The position numbers were made by a program, and so were the translations under genes. This document shows, piece by piece, positions 1-7,162 of a stretch of DNA of 17,452 nt. Each line of letters begins with the position of its first letter. The stretch's first letter is position 1. The notes under the pieces were generated by a model. That model searched no databases. It had not been told where the DNA came from and saw only the letters and a program-made list of their open reading frames with translations. This DNA comes from DALYLB01 sp046154695 (GTDB taxonomy: Bacteria; Acidobacteriota; Blastocatellia; RBC074), in assembly GCA_046154695.1 (NCBI GenBank), contig JBJXFI010000147.1, positions 1 through 17,452 of the forward strand, written 5' to 3'.

Positions 1-69
1 ATAGACCGTGGCGCGGCCCGGCGCCCCTACCGGGGCTCGAGCCGGGGGCGGGCGATACCGGCGGTTACG

Positions 70-139
70 CTTCGCTCCACCGCCGGCTACCATCCATCAC
101 CCCTATCGGGGCTCTTGTGTCCCACTTTTAACCACACCC
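70..139. repeat. Left copy of 70-bp inverted repeat shared with the right window edge
   Basis: This stretch matches the reverse complement of 17383-17452 at 67 of 70 positions (differences at 77, 99 and 132). It contains the hairpin CCCC-TATC-GGGG (100-111). It also overlaps a larger hairpin in which CCGGCGGT (58-65) pairs with ACCGCCGG (79-86). Bases 1-69 hold a further hairpin, GCCCC-TACC-GGGGC (23-36), and no plausible gene. From 140 to the lepA start at 242 I see only a possible weak promoter: TTTACG, 17 bases, then TATGTA, at about 200-228. Sequence identity is seen directly. That it is a dispersed genomic repeat is inferred. Confidence 0.9.
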
Positions 140-241
140 GCCACTGACAACCGGTAATCCCCATGTTTGCCTTTTGCCCATCGATTCTCTATTCTCTTTG
201 TTTACGGACCATCGCCCACACCATATGTAGTAGCTTTCTCT

Positions 242-2038
242 ATGTCGGTAAATATACGCAACTTCTCGATCGTGGCCCACATCGACCACGGCAAGACGAC
301 ACTCTCGGACAGATTGCTGGAACGGACCGGCGCGCTCGAACAGCGGGAAATGTCGGAGCAGGTGCTCGACGCCATGGATCTGGAGCGCGAGCGCGGCATC
401 ACGATCAAGATGCATGCCGTCCGGTTGAATTACACGGCCAGGGATGGAGAGGACTATATTCTCAACCTGATCGACACGCCCGGCCACGTGGACTTTTCGT
501 ATGAGGTCTCGCGCAGCCTCTCCGCGTGCGAGGGGGCGCTGCTGATCGTCGATGCCAGCCAGGGCGTCGAGGCGCAGACGCTGGCGAACGCCTATATGGC
601 GGTCGATCAGGGGCTGGAGATGATTCCGGTGATCAACAAGATCGATCTGCCCGGCGCGGAGCCCGAGCGGGTGCTGGAGCAGATCGAGAATGTGGTCGGC
701 ATCGGCACGCACAACGCGATCCTCGCCTCCGCCAAGGCGGGCATCGGGATCGAGGAGATTCTGGAGGCCATCGTTCACGAAATTCCGCCCCCGGCAGGCT
801 CGGCGAAGGCCCCGCTCAAGGCGCTCATCTTCGATTCATGGTTCGACGCGTATCGCGGCGTGATCGTGATGGTTCGCGTCATCGACGGCGAACTGCGCCG
901 CCGCACGAAGATCCGGCTGATGGCGAAAGGGCGCGATTACGAGGTCGAGGATCTCGGCGTGCTGACGCCCAAGCCCCGCCCCATCGATAAGCTGGGCGTC
1001 GGCGAGGTCGGGTTTATCGTCGCCAACATCAAGACGGTCGCCGATGTGAGCATCGGCGACACCATCACCGAGACCGCCAATCAGACGACCGAGCCCTTTC
1101 CCGGATTTCAGGAGATCAAGCCGATGGTCTTCGCGGGGCTCTATCCCGTCGAGGCCAATCAGTATGAGGAATTGCGCGACGCCCTCGAAAAGCTCCGGCT
1201 GAACGATTCGTCCTTCTTCTTCGAACCGGAGGTCTCGGCGGCGCTCGGCTTCGGCTTCCGCTGCGGGTTCCTGGGGTTGCTGCACATGGAGATCGTGCAG
1301 GAGCGCCTCGAACGGGAATTCAGCGTCGATCTGATCACCACCGCCCCCGGCGTGCGCTACCGCATCACCGACATTCGCGGCGATGTCCACGAAATCGACA
1401 ACCCCTCCAAGATGCCCTCGCCCGGCGAGATCGCGAAGTTCGAGGAGCCGATCATCACGGCGATGATCATGACCAACGAGGAGTTTCTGGGCAACATCCT
1501 CGCCCTGCTCGAAGAGAAGCGCGGCATCCAGCAGGGGTTCGATTACATCACGCCGACGCGCGTCATGCTCACGTATGAGGTCCCCCTCAACGAGATCGTT
1601 CTCGATTTCTTCGATCGATTGAAATCGGTCTCGCGCGGGTATGCCTCGCTCGATTATCATTTCGCCGGCTACCGGGAATCGGATCTGGTCAAACTCGATA
1701 TTCTCGTCGCCGGGGAGCAGGTCGACGCCCTCTCGCTGATCGTTCACAAGGATGCCGCGTATCACCGGGGCCGCACCCTCGTCGACCGGATGCGGAAACT
1801 GATTCCCCGGCAGATGTTCGAGGTCGCGATCCAGGCCGCCATCGGCACCCGCGTCATCGCCCGCGAAACCATCAAGGCGGTCGGCAAGAACGTGCTGGCC
1901 AAGTGTTACGGCGGCGATATCTCCCGAAAACGCAAGCTGCTCGAAAAGCAGAAGGAGGGCAAGAAACGCATGAAGCGCGTCGGGAAGGTGGAAATACCGC
2001 AGGAAGCCTTTCTCGCCGTCCTCAAGGTAAACGAATGA
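242..2038 (+). CDS. lepA: Elongation factor 4 (LepA), ribosome back-translocating GTPase
   Basis: LepA is a ribosome-bound translational GTPase thought to rescue or remodel stalled ribosomes and to aid 30S biogenesis; it acts in the cytoplasm and at the membrane. The 598-residue product has the usual length (E. coli 599). GTPase motifs are clear: P-loop AHIDHGKTT (12-20), DTPGH (78-82) and NKID (132-135). Domain II, the EF-G-like domains III and V (with the GFRCGFLGLLHMEI segment) and the LepA-specific C-terminal domain follow. The tail carries KQKEGKKRMKRVGKVEIP, a family signature. I chose ATG 242 because MSVNIRNFSIVAHIDHGK matches the usual N-terminus. The frame is open back to a TTG at 167, but those residues look unlike LepA. 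There is no clear Shine-Dalgarno sequence. The LON-domain gene follows 103 bp downstream on the same strand, so co-transcription is possible. Confidence 0.97.
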   Translation: MSVNIRNFSIVAHIDHGKTTLSDRLLERTGALEQREMSEQVLDAMDLERERGITIKMHAVRLNYTARDGEDYILNLIDTPGHVDFSYEVSRSLSACEGALLIVDASQGVEAQTLANAYMAVDQGLEMIPVINKIDLPGAEPERVLEQIENVVGIGTHNAILASAKAGIGIEEILEAIVHEIPPPAGSAKAPLKALIFDSWFDAYRGVIVMVRVIDGELRRRTKIRLMAKGRDYEVEDLGVLTPKPRPIDKLGVGEVGFIVANIKTVADVSIGDTITETANQTTEPFPGFQEIKPMVFAGLYPVEANQYEELRDALEKLRLNDSSFFFEPEVSAALGFGFRCGFLGLLHMEIVQERLEREFSVDLITTAPGVRYRITDIRGDVHEIDNPSKMPSPGEIAKFEEPIITAMIMTNEEFLGNILALLEEKRGIQQGFDYITPTRVMLTYEVPLNEIVLDFFDRLKSVSRGYASLDYHFAGYRESDLVKLDILVAGEQVDALSLIVHKDAAYHRGRTLVDRMRKLIPRQMFEVAIQAAIGTRVIARETIKAVGKNVLAKCYGGDISRKRKLLEKQKEGKKRMKRVGKVEIPQEAFLAVLKVNE

Positions 2039-2141
2039 ATGATCGCGGACCCCGATCTCGCGCGCTTACCGCCCCCCGGGACCTCGCCCTGCTCGCGGCG
2101 GGCGGCGCTCCATCGGCATTCCGCGAGCCCGCATCCGGCAC

Positions 2142-2825
2142 ATGAACCCGATCATTCCGCTTTTTCCGCTCAACATCGTTCAATTCCCGAGCGCCATCAC
2201 GCCGCTCCACATCTTTGAGCCGCGGTATCGCAAGATGCTCAGCGATGTCATGGCGGCCGATAAGGTCTTCGGCATCGTCTACCGGAACGATGAGCTCCTT
2301 CTCGATTCCGAGGACATGCCCGTCGGCAGCGCCGGATGCACGGTGGAGGTCGCCGTTTTTCAGGAACTGGCCGACGGCCGGTCGAACATCCTGTGCGTCG
2401 GCCTCAAACGATTCCGCATCGTGAGCTATGTGGAAGGGCAGCCCTACCAGCAGGCCGAGGTCGAGTATTTCGAAGACGACCTTTCCCTCGAGGATCTCTC
2501 CCGTGAGGCGCAGCGCACGAGGGACATCTTCCATCGCCTCCTCTCCATCAGCCGCCGCCTCAAGGGAGAGGGCGAGGACGATCCCGACACCCTCCCCGAA
2601 CTTCCCGATAACCCCCAATCCATCTCATTCATTGTCGCCGCCTATCTCGATATCGATAACGGCGAGAAACAGGATCTGCTCGAACTGACCGACACCGGCG
2701 AACGGCTCCGCGATGTTTGCATCATCATCGCCCGCCTTGCCGAGGAGTACGAACGCCAGGTCTTCATCAACCAGGTCGCGAAAAAGAATGGCCACGGCGG
2801 GAAAACGCCGTATTCGGAGGAGTAG
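2142..2825 (+). CDS. LON N-terminal (substrate-binding) domain protein
   Basis: The 227-residue product opens with PIIPLFPLNIVQFPSAITP, then LHIFEPRYRKML. This is the hallmark start of the Lon protease N-terminal (PUA-like, PF02190) domain, which fills residues 2 to about 200. There is no AAA+ ATPase and no Ser-Lys protease domain, so this is a stand-alone LON-domain protein, a family common in bacteria but of unknown specific role. It may bind unfolded or regulatory proteins. The C-terminal part is helical, ending in a charged tail. The start at ATG 2142 puts the conserved motif at the very N-terminus, and the frame is closed shortly upstream by a stop at 2040. The Shine-Dalgarno sequence is weak. 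The gene may be co-transcribed with lepA. Its 3' end faces yggU, with a stem-loop in the 42-bp gap. Confidence 0.93.
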   Translation: MNPIIPLFPLNIVQFPSAITPLHIFEPRYRKMLSDVMAADKVFGIVYRNDELLLDSEDMPVGSAGCTVEVAVFQELADGRSNILCVGLKRFRIVSYVEGQPYQQAEVEYFEDDLSLEDLSREAQRTRDIFHRLLSISRRLKGEGEDDPDTLPELPDNPQSISFIVAAYLDIDNGEKQDLLELTDTGERLRDVCIIIARLAEEYERQVFINQVAKKNGHGGKTPYSEE

Positions 2826-2848
2826 GGGCAGGCCCCCCGTGCCTGCCC
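2826..2848. terminator. Stem-loop between convergent genes, possible bidirectional terminator
   Basis: GGGCAGGC (2826-2833) and GCCTGCCC (2841-2848) form a perfect 8-bp GC-only stem with a 7-base loop. The stem begins directly at the LON gene stop codon and lies 20 bp beyond the yggU stop. There is no clear T-run on either side, so it may be a weak terminator, an RNA-end stabiliser or a dispersed repeat. The hairpin is seen; its role is inferred. Confidence 0.45.
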
Positions 2849-2867
2849 GCGTCTTCTGCCCGCGTCG

Positions 2868-3170
2868 CTACGCCGCGCCCACAAGTTTCGCCAATCGTTC
2901 TTCACAAACGGCGGCGGAGATTCCCCGCGCGAAGACGGTCTTGTTCCTGGAGGTTGCGCCAGAGAGAAGGGAGAAGTTCGCGCGGGGAAGATCGAGCAGT
3001 CTGGCCAGGAGGCGGATCAGTTCTTCATTGGCCTCGCCATCGACGGGGGGAGCCGCCAGCCGCAGTTTCAGCACGCCGTCGATTTCGCCCGCGACGCCGC
3101 TGCGCGAGGCGCGTGGCTGAACGCGGACCGCGAAGCTGACCCCATCCTCTTTTTCAGTCAGTCGAATCAC
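2868..3170 (-). CDS. yggU: DUF167 / YggU family protein
   Basis: This 100-residue product belongs to the DUF167 (UPF0235, YggU) family of small alpha/beta proteins with no established biochemical function. Visible family features are the early strand with VRVQPRASRSGV, then LKLRLAAPPVDGEANEELI, and the later LLSGATSRNKTVF segment. All are standard for the family. I chose a GTG start at 3170 because the frame upstream runs inside yggT with unrelated sequence. This start leaves only 2 bp after the yggT stop (TGA, TC, GTG), which suggests translational coupling. A longer open frame to 3518 exists but is an overprint of yggT. The position after yggS and yggT matches the arrangement known from many bacteria. 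Confidence 0.93.
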   Translation of the reverse strand: MIRLTEKEDGVSFAVRVQPRASRSGVAGEIDGVLKLRLAAPPVDGEANEELIRLLARLLDLPRANFSLLSGATSRNKTVFARGISAAVCEERLAKLVGAA

Positions 3171-3172
3171 GA

Positions 3173-3817
3173 TCAGGAAAGGAAGATGGCGCTGACGGCC
3201 ATCGCGGCGAAGCTCAATGCGATCCAGAGAATGATGAAAGACCAGCCAGCGAACGCGCCGCCGAACTCGAATCTGCGCAGGAGCGGCGTCAGGCGATCCA
3301 TGGCCCAGAAGGAGGCCCTGCGCAGCAGGCCGAATAGCCAGTTCACAAAGACGATCGTCATCAGCGTCATGAGAAAGAAGATCGCGGCCAGCAGCGCGAC
3401 CCCAACCAGTTGGCGCGCCGCGTCGAAATAATCTCCCGCCCCGAAATTGATGAGGCTCGACCCCAGCCCGCGGATCAGAAAATAGATGTTGCTGATCACG
3501 CCCGAGACCACGTACCACAGGATCGCCAGCGCCACCAGCGCCATGAGCACCGAGGGATCGAATCCCAGCGACTTCTTCAGCGGAAAATAGAGGCTGGAGC
3601 TTCGCATCTGATGGATCGCTTCATTCGTCGGCCGGCGCGCGTAATAGGCGAGACGCCCGAAGGGATTGAGCTTGAAGAGATCGAACAGCACGCGGATGAG
3701 CAGCAGCGCCACCGCGATTCCGATGCTCAGATTGATGAGCCATTGAACGTATCCCTGCACCTGCCCGGTCAGGGAGGTCAACATGTTTCCGATATCCGAG
3801 ATGGGAGATTGTGTCAT
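3173..3817 (-). CDS. yggT: YggT family integral membrane protein
   Basis: The 214-residue product shows about four hydrophobic segments, roughly at residues 20-45, 85-115, 130-165 and 185-213. This fits the YggT family (PF02325), whose members carry two similar membrane modules; it is long for the family. The family has been linked to osmotic tolerance and to cell-division or membrane organisation in some bacteria, but its exact role is not settled. I chose ATG 3817 (MTQSPISDIG); the frame is open to 3958 but that part overlaps yggS and a tandem repeat and looks non-coding. No Shine-Dalgarno sequence is visible before this ATG, and an 8-bp tandem repeat lies directly upstream. yggU follows after 2 bp. 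Confidence 0.88.
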   Translation of the reverse strand: MTQSPISDIGNMLTSLTGQVQGYVQWLINLSIGIAVALLLIRVLFDLFKLNPFGRLAYYARRPTNEAIHQMRSSSLYFPLKKSLGFDPSVLMALVALAILWYVVSGVISNIYFLIRGLGSSLINFGAGDYFDAARQLVGVALLAAIFFLMTLMTIVFVNWLFGLLRRASFWAMDRLTPLLRRFEFGGAFAGWSFIILWIALSFAAMAVSAIFLS

Positions 3818-3820
3818 ATC

Positions 3821-3868
3821 GTTTGGGTGTTTGGGTGTATGGGTGTTTGGGCGTATGAATTGATGAAT
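3821..3868. repeat. 8-bp tandem repeat in the yggS-yggT gap
   Basis: Six consecutive 8-bp units read GTTTGGGT, GTTTGGGT, GTATGGGT, GTTTGGGC, GTATGAAT, TGATGAAT. The first four are near-identical and the last two have drifted. The array fills most of the 64-bp gap between yggS and yggT and ends 3 bp before the yggT start codon, where a ribosome binding site would normally lie. Confidence 0.85.
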
Positions 3869-3881
3869 TCCGCGGGTTCCC

Positions 3882-4595
3882 TCATTCGCGCGCGCCGAAG
3901 ATGGCCGTTCCGATGCGAACGAGAGTCGCGCCCTCTTCGATCGCCGCTTCGAAATCATTGCTCATTCCCATCGAGAGATCCCGGAAGTCCGCGCCGACGA
4001 TGCCCGCCGCGCGCGCCTCTTCGCGCAGGCCGCGCATGCGGCGGAAATAGGGGCGCAGCGCGTCCGGATCTTCCAGATAGGGCGGAACGGTCATCAACCC
4101 GCGCAGCCTCAGGTGCGGGAGCCGCTGCAGTTGTTCGCACAGCGGCAGGACCTCGCCGGGAGGGACGCCGGCCTTCGACTCCTCGCCTGCCGCGTTGACC
4201 TCGACGAGGACGCGAAGCCGCTTTCCCATCTCTCCGGCGAGGCTGTCGAGCCGGACTCCCAGTTTGAGGCTGTCGACCGAATGAATCGCGTCGAAAAGCT
4301 CCACCGCGCGCCGCGCCTTGTTCGATTGCAGGCGGCCGATCAGATGCCACTCGGGGCGCGGCGCGGAACCGGCCAGGGAGAGCAGGGGAATCTTCTCCGC
4401 CGCCTCCTGCACCCGGTTTTCGCCGAGCACGCGGACGCCCGCCTCGATGGCCTCGCGAATGCGCTCCGGCCCGACCGTCTTGCTGACGGCAACCAGCGTG
4501 ACCTCCATCCGATCGCGGCCCGCGCGACGGCATGCCCCCGCGATTCGCTCTTCGATCGCCGCCAGTCGCGCTGCTACTCCCCGAAGTTCCGCCAC
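3882..4595 (-). CDS. yggS: YggS/PLPBP family pyridoxal phosphate homeostasis protein
   Basis: This protein (family PLPBP/ProSC/YggS) binds pyridoxal 5'-phosphate without known enzymatic activity and maintains vitamin B6 and amino acid balance. The 237 residues form an alanine-racemase-like TIM barrel. The PLP lysine is K39 in LVAVSKTV. Other signatures are GENRVQEA (59-66), WHLIGRLQSNKAR (83-95), RGLMTVPP, LSMGMSNDFEAAI and VRIGTAIFG near the end. The start is GTG 4595, with AGGA about 8 bases upstream. The stop of the VWA gene lies 10 bp before it, so the two are probably on one transcript. yggT and yggU follow, the standard neighbourhood; proC, often also present, is absent here. Confidence 0.96.
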   Translation of the reverse strand: MAELRGVAARLAAIEERIAGACRRAGRDRMEVTLVAVSKTVGPERIREAIEAGVRVLGENRVQEAAEKIPLLSLAGSAPRPEWHLIGRLQSNKARRAVELFDAIHSVDSLKLGVRLDSLAGEMGKRLRVLVEVNAAGEESKAGVPPGEVLPLCEQLQRLPHLRLRGLMTVPPYLEDPDALRPYFRRMRGLREEARAAGIVGADFRDLSMGMSNDFEAAIEEGATLVRIGTAIFGARE

Positions 4596-4605
4596 GCGTG
4601 TTGTC

Positions 4606-5826
4606 CTATTTTTTGTCTTTCGGTTCCGTGTAACTCTGGCGATGCTGGACGACGATCAGCTTCGGATCGATCTGGTCGCCCACATTGACCTTGACCTGGA
4701 TCTTGCGGCGCTTGCCCTCGCGGCGCGTGTTGGTCGGCGTGTAGCCCATGCTGTATTCATTCCGCACGAGCGCCGAGATCGATTGCAGCACGCTCGGAAT
4801 CTCGCCGGGAAAGGTCACCGGGAAATACTTTCCGCCGGTCGAATCGGCAAAGGTCTTCATCGCGTTTTGCGCCTGCAGGAAGGTCATGCGATCCGGAATT
4901 CCGTAAATGATGTCGAGCCCCTGCCCCGGATCGAGCGCCTGATCGTACTTCTTCAGGAAGAGGTTGCCGACGCCGATGATATAGATCGGGACGCCCGAAT
5001 TTTCGACGATCTTCCGCGCCTCGTCGTAATTGATCTTGCTGAAGGTGTCGATGCCGGTCGTGACCAGCAGGATCGCCGTGCGCGCGTTAACCTCATAAAG
5101 CCCGGCGTAATCCGCCGTTTCGGCCTTGCTGTCCTCAAGCACGACCGCGTCGCCCTTCCCGCCGCGCAGCACGAATTTCAGCGCGTCGAAGAGATTGCTC
5201 TCGCTGAAGGCTGGATTGTTCCGAATCAGGAGGTTGACGGCCTGCGCGAGCTTGTTCCGGTCGTCGGTGAAATCCACGAGCGGCGTCGGCCGTATGTCGT
5301 AGGCGACGATCGAGATGAAATCCTTCGGCTGAACAAATCGATTGACGAACTCATAGGCCGGGCGCAGCACTTCAATCCGGCCCGGCTCGAACCAGTTCGC
5401 GCTGATCTTGTCGAGCAGCTTGCTGTATTCCAGCAGCAGCACCATCGTGACGGGCGCTTCCGGCGTCGCGAAGTTTCCGATCTCCTGCCTGACGCCGTCT
5501 TCATAGATCTCGAAGTGCTCTTTCTTCAACCCCTGCAGCAGCGCGCCGGTCTTCTTGTTGTAGACGACGGCTTCGACGTTGACCACATCGGTGTCGATCG
5601 TGATGCTCGCCGGCGGCTGCGTCTTGTCGACCTGCCGGTCGATCTCCTTCTTCTTCTCCTGCTCGTCCAATTCACCCGAGGCATTCGGGTTCTTCTTCTG
5701 TTTGTCAGAGGATTTGGTTCGCCCGGCCTGCGCGAACGCCTGCTCGCCCACCGTCAGATCGCCGAAGGCAAGTCCCATCACCACAGCAACCGCGATCGCG
5801 GCGATCAGCTTCGTTGTTCGACTCAT
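4606..5826 (-). CDS. Exported VWFA-related domain protein (acidobacterial type)
   Basis: The 406-residue product begins with a signal peptide (MSRTTKLIAAIAVAVVMG, predicted cleavage near AFA-QA, residues 30-34), so it is exported to the periplasm or surface. A lysine/glutamate-rich linker (about 37-72) follows. Next come the VVNVEAVVYNKKTGALLQGL and FEIYEDGVRQEI segments that precede the VWA fold in the 'VWFA-related' family, which is abundant in Acidobacteriota. The VWA fold itself runs from about 126 to 350. Its metal-ion site (MIDAS, normally DxSxS) is degenerate: at 133-137 it reads EYSKL. The later TDG-like loop reads TTGIDT. Metal-dependent ligand binding is therefore doubtful. The function of the family is unknown. 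The start at ATG 5826 has a strong ribosome binding site, AAGGAG with 6-base spacing. It is the first gene of the run VWA, yggS, yggT, yggU; that the VWA product works with them is not shown. Confidence 0.9.
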   Translation of the reverse strand: MSRTTKLIAAIAVAVVMGLAFGDLTVGEQAFAQAGRTKSSDKQKKNPNASGELDEQEKKKEIDRQVDKTQPPASITIDTDVVNVEAVVYNKKTGALLQGLKKEHFEIYEDGVRQEIGNFATPEAPVTMVLLLEYSKLLDKISANWFEPGRIEVLRPAYEFVNRFVQPKDFISIVAYDIRPTPLVDFTDDRNKLAQAVNLLIRNNPAFSESNLFDALKFVLRGGKGDAVVLEDSKAETADYAGLYEVNARTAILLVTTGIDTFSKINYDEARKIVENSGVPIYIIGVGNLFLKKYDQALDPGQGLDIIYGIPDRMTFLQAQNAMKTFADSTGGKYFPVTFPGEIPSVLQSISALVRNEYSMGYTPTNTRREGKRRKIQVKVNVGDQIDPKLIVVQHRQSYTEPKDKK

Positions 5827-6162
5827 AAGCGCTCCTTACTTCCTTGTTGTTCTGCGTCCGCGCCGGGAGAGGGCAGGGGGCATATTCCTTGTTCCGTCGG
5901 TTCCGTCTCCCTGAATACAGCCAGTCTAACAAATGCCATCATCGCTGCAAAGTTACCGCACTTACATTTCAGGCCCCCGCCGGCCTTTTCCAGCGGCAGG
6001 TCCGTGGGGTACATTGAACGGGAGAGGCTGGAATTCAACGGGCGAAATACCAATCTCAACTGCAGGGAACGGATATTCCTTCCTTCCTTGCCGATGGTCT
6101 TCCGCTCGGCAATGAGCGTTGAATCGTCGTACGATCGATGATCAACCGTTAATGATAAATTT
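5827..6162. other. Divergent intergenic region between the VWA gene and the OsmC-like gene
   Basis: This 336-bp stretch has no convincing gene. It must hold promoters for both directions. The only candidate I see for the minus strand is weak: TTGCAG (5950-5945), a 16-base spacer, then TAGACT (5928-5923). On the plus side, an 8-bp palindrome TCGTACGA (6127-6134) lies 29 bp before the OsmC-like start, next to CGATCG; it could be an operator. The bases just before the OsmC ATG are AT-rich and lack a Shine-Dalgarno sequence. Confidence 0.4.
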
Positions 6163-6630
6163 ATGAGCAGTCTATCCGTCAAAGTGAGCTGGGCCGGCGA
6201 TCTGAGGTTCGTCGGAGTGAATACGCGCGGTCATGAAACGATCCTGGATGGGAACATCGTCGCGGGAGCTTCGCCGGTCGAGGCGCTGATCGAGGCGGTG
6301 GGGGCATGTTCGGCCATCGATGTGGTGGCGATTCTGGAGAAGGTGCGCACGCCTGCGACCCGGCTGGAGGTCACGCTCGAAGGCGATCGGCACACGCCCG
6401 AGCCGCGGTATCTTACCTCGATCACGCTGCGCTTCGATGTCTGGGGCGACGGCATCAGCCCCGACAAGCTCGAACGCGCCATCAATCTGTCGATCGGGAA
6501 ATACTGCAGCGTCTATCATTCGCTACGCCCCGATATGAAGTTGCAAACGGTCTACCGGATCCACCCGGCCGCCGCTGAGGCCGCGGGCGATTATCACCCG
6601 TTCGAGATCACGAGGGTCGAGACGGCCTGA
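6163..6630 (+). CDS. OsmC family protein, likely thiol-dependent peroxide reductase
   Basis: OsmC/Ohr-type proteins reduce organic hydroperoxides with a pair of cysteines and act in the cytoplasm, usually as dimers. The 155-residue product has the family pattern: GASPVEALIEAVGACSAIDV with the first cysteine (C49) in the central helix, and KYCSVYHSL with the second (C115). Both catalytic cysteines are thus present. The layout resembles the YhfA-like branch rather than classic Ohr, so substrate is uncertain. The start at ATG 6163 gives the expected N-terminus, but no ribosome binding site is visible upstream. The gene converges on dtd with only 8 bp between the stop codons, so the two transcripts probably overlap. 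Confidence 0.92.
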   Translation: MSSLSVKVSWAGDLRFVGVNTRGHETILDGNIVAGASPVEALIEAVGACSAIDVVAILEKVRTPATRLEVTLEGDRHTPEPRYLTSITLRFDVWGDGISPDKLERAINLSIGKYCSVYHSLRPDMKLQTVYRIHPAAAEAAGDYHPFEITRVETA

Positions 6631-6638
6631 TCGGCGCA

Positions 6639-7097
6639 TTACGCCCGCCGCGGATGGTCGGCCGTGTCGAGCCAGATCGTCACGGGGCCCGAATTGTGGA
6701 TCTCGACGAGCATGTCGGCCTGAAACTCTCCGGTCTCGACCCGAAACCCGAGGGCCTGCAGCCGCTCGACGAATTTGTCGCAGAGCGGCCCGGCGAGCTC
6801 CGGCCGGGCCGCGTCCGTGAAACCCGGCCGGCGCCCCTTCCGGGAATCGGCGTAGAGCGTGAATTGCGAGACGACCAGCATCTCCGCCCGCACATCGAGC
6901 GCGGAGAGGTTGAACCGCCCCGCCTCGTCCGAAAAGATTCGAAGATGGGCGATCTTGTTGGCCAGCGGATCGATCTCGGCCTCGGTGTCGTCCGCTCCGA
7001 CTCCGAGCAAGATCACCAGACCGGCCCCGATCTCTCCCGTCACGCGGCCCTCCACGGTGACTCTTCCTTTCGTGACTCGTTGCAGCACGGCGCGCAT
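6639..7097 (-). CDS. dtd: D-aminoacyl-tRNA deacylase (D-Tyr-tRNA deacylase)
   Basis: Dtd removes D-amino acids (and glycine from tRNA-Ala) wrongly attached to tRNA, a chirality proofreading step in the cytoplasm. The 152-residue product has normal family length. It starts MRAVLQRVTKGRVTVEG and carries the signature SQFTLYADSRKGRRPGF, usually ending PSF. Near the C-terminus it has the Gly-cisPro motif in NSGPVTIWLDT. All active-site elements are present. ATG 7097 is supported by AGGAG about 7 bases upstream; the frame is open to 7388 but that overlaps nurA. nurA lies 65 bp upstream on the same strand, so the two may share a transcript. Confidence 0.96.
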   Translation of the reverse strand: MRAVLQRVTKGRVTVEGRVTGEIGAGLVILLGVGADDTEAEIDPLANKIAHLRIFSDEAGRFNLSALDVRAEMLVVSQFTLYADSRKGRRPGFTDAARPELAGPLCDKFVERLQALGFRVETGEFQADMLVEIHNSGPVTIWLDTADHPRRA

Positions 7098-7162
7098 CGC
7101 GATCTCCTGAAATTCATTGACGTTGATTTTACGAATCGGGATCACAATGGCGCCATGCGGCG

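Noticed and set aside
2039..2141. A small gene overlapping the lepA stop (ATGs at 2035 and 2039)
   Set aside because: The frames are short, proline- and arginine-rich, run into the LON gene, and lack a recognisable motif.
4318..6141. 607-codon plus-strand open frame opposite yggS and the VWA gene
   Set aside because: Antisense shadow of two recognisable genes. Its composition is that of a reversed GC-rich frame, with no recognisable domain.
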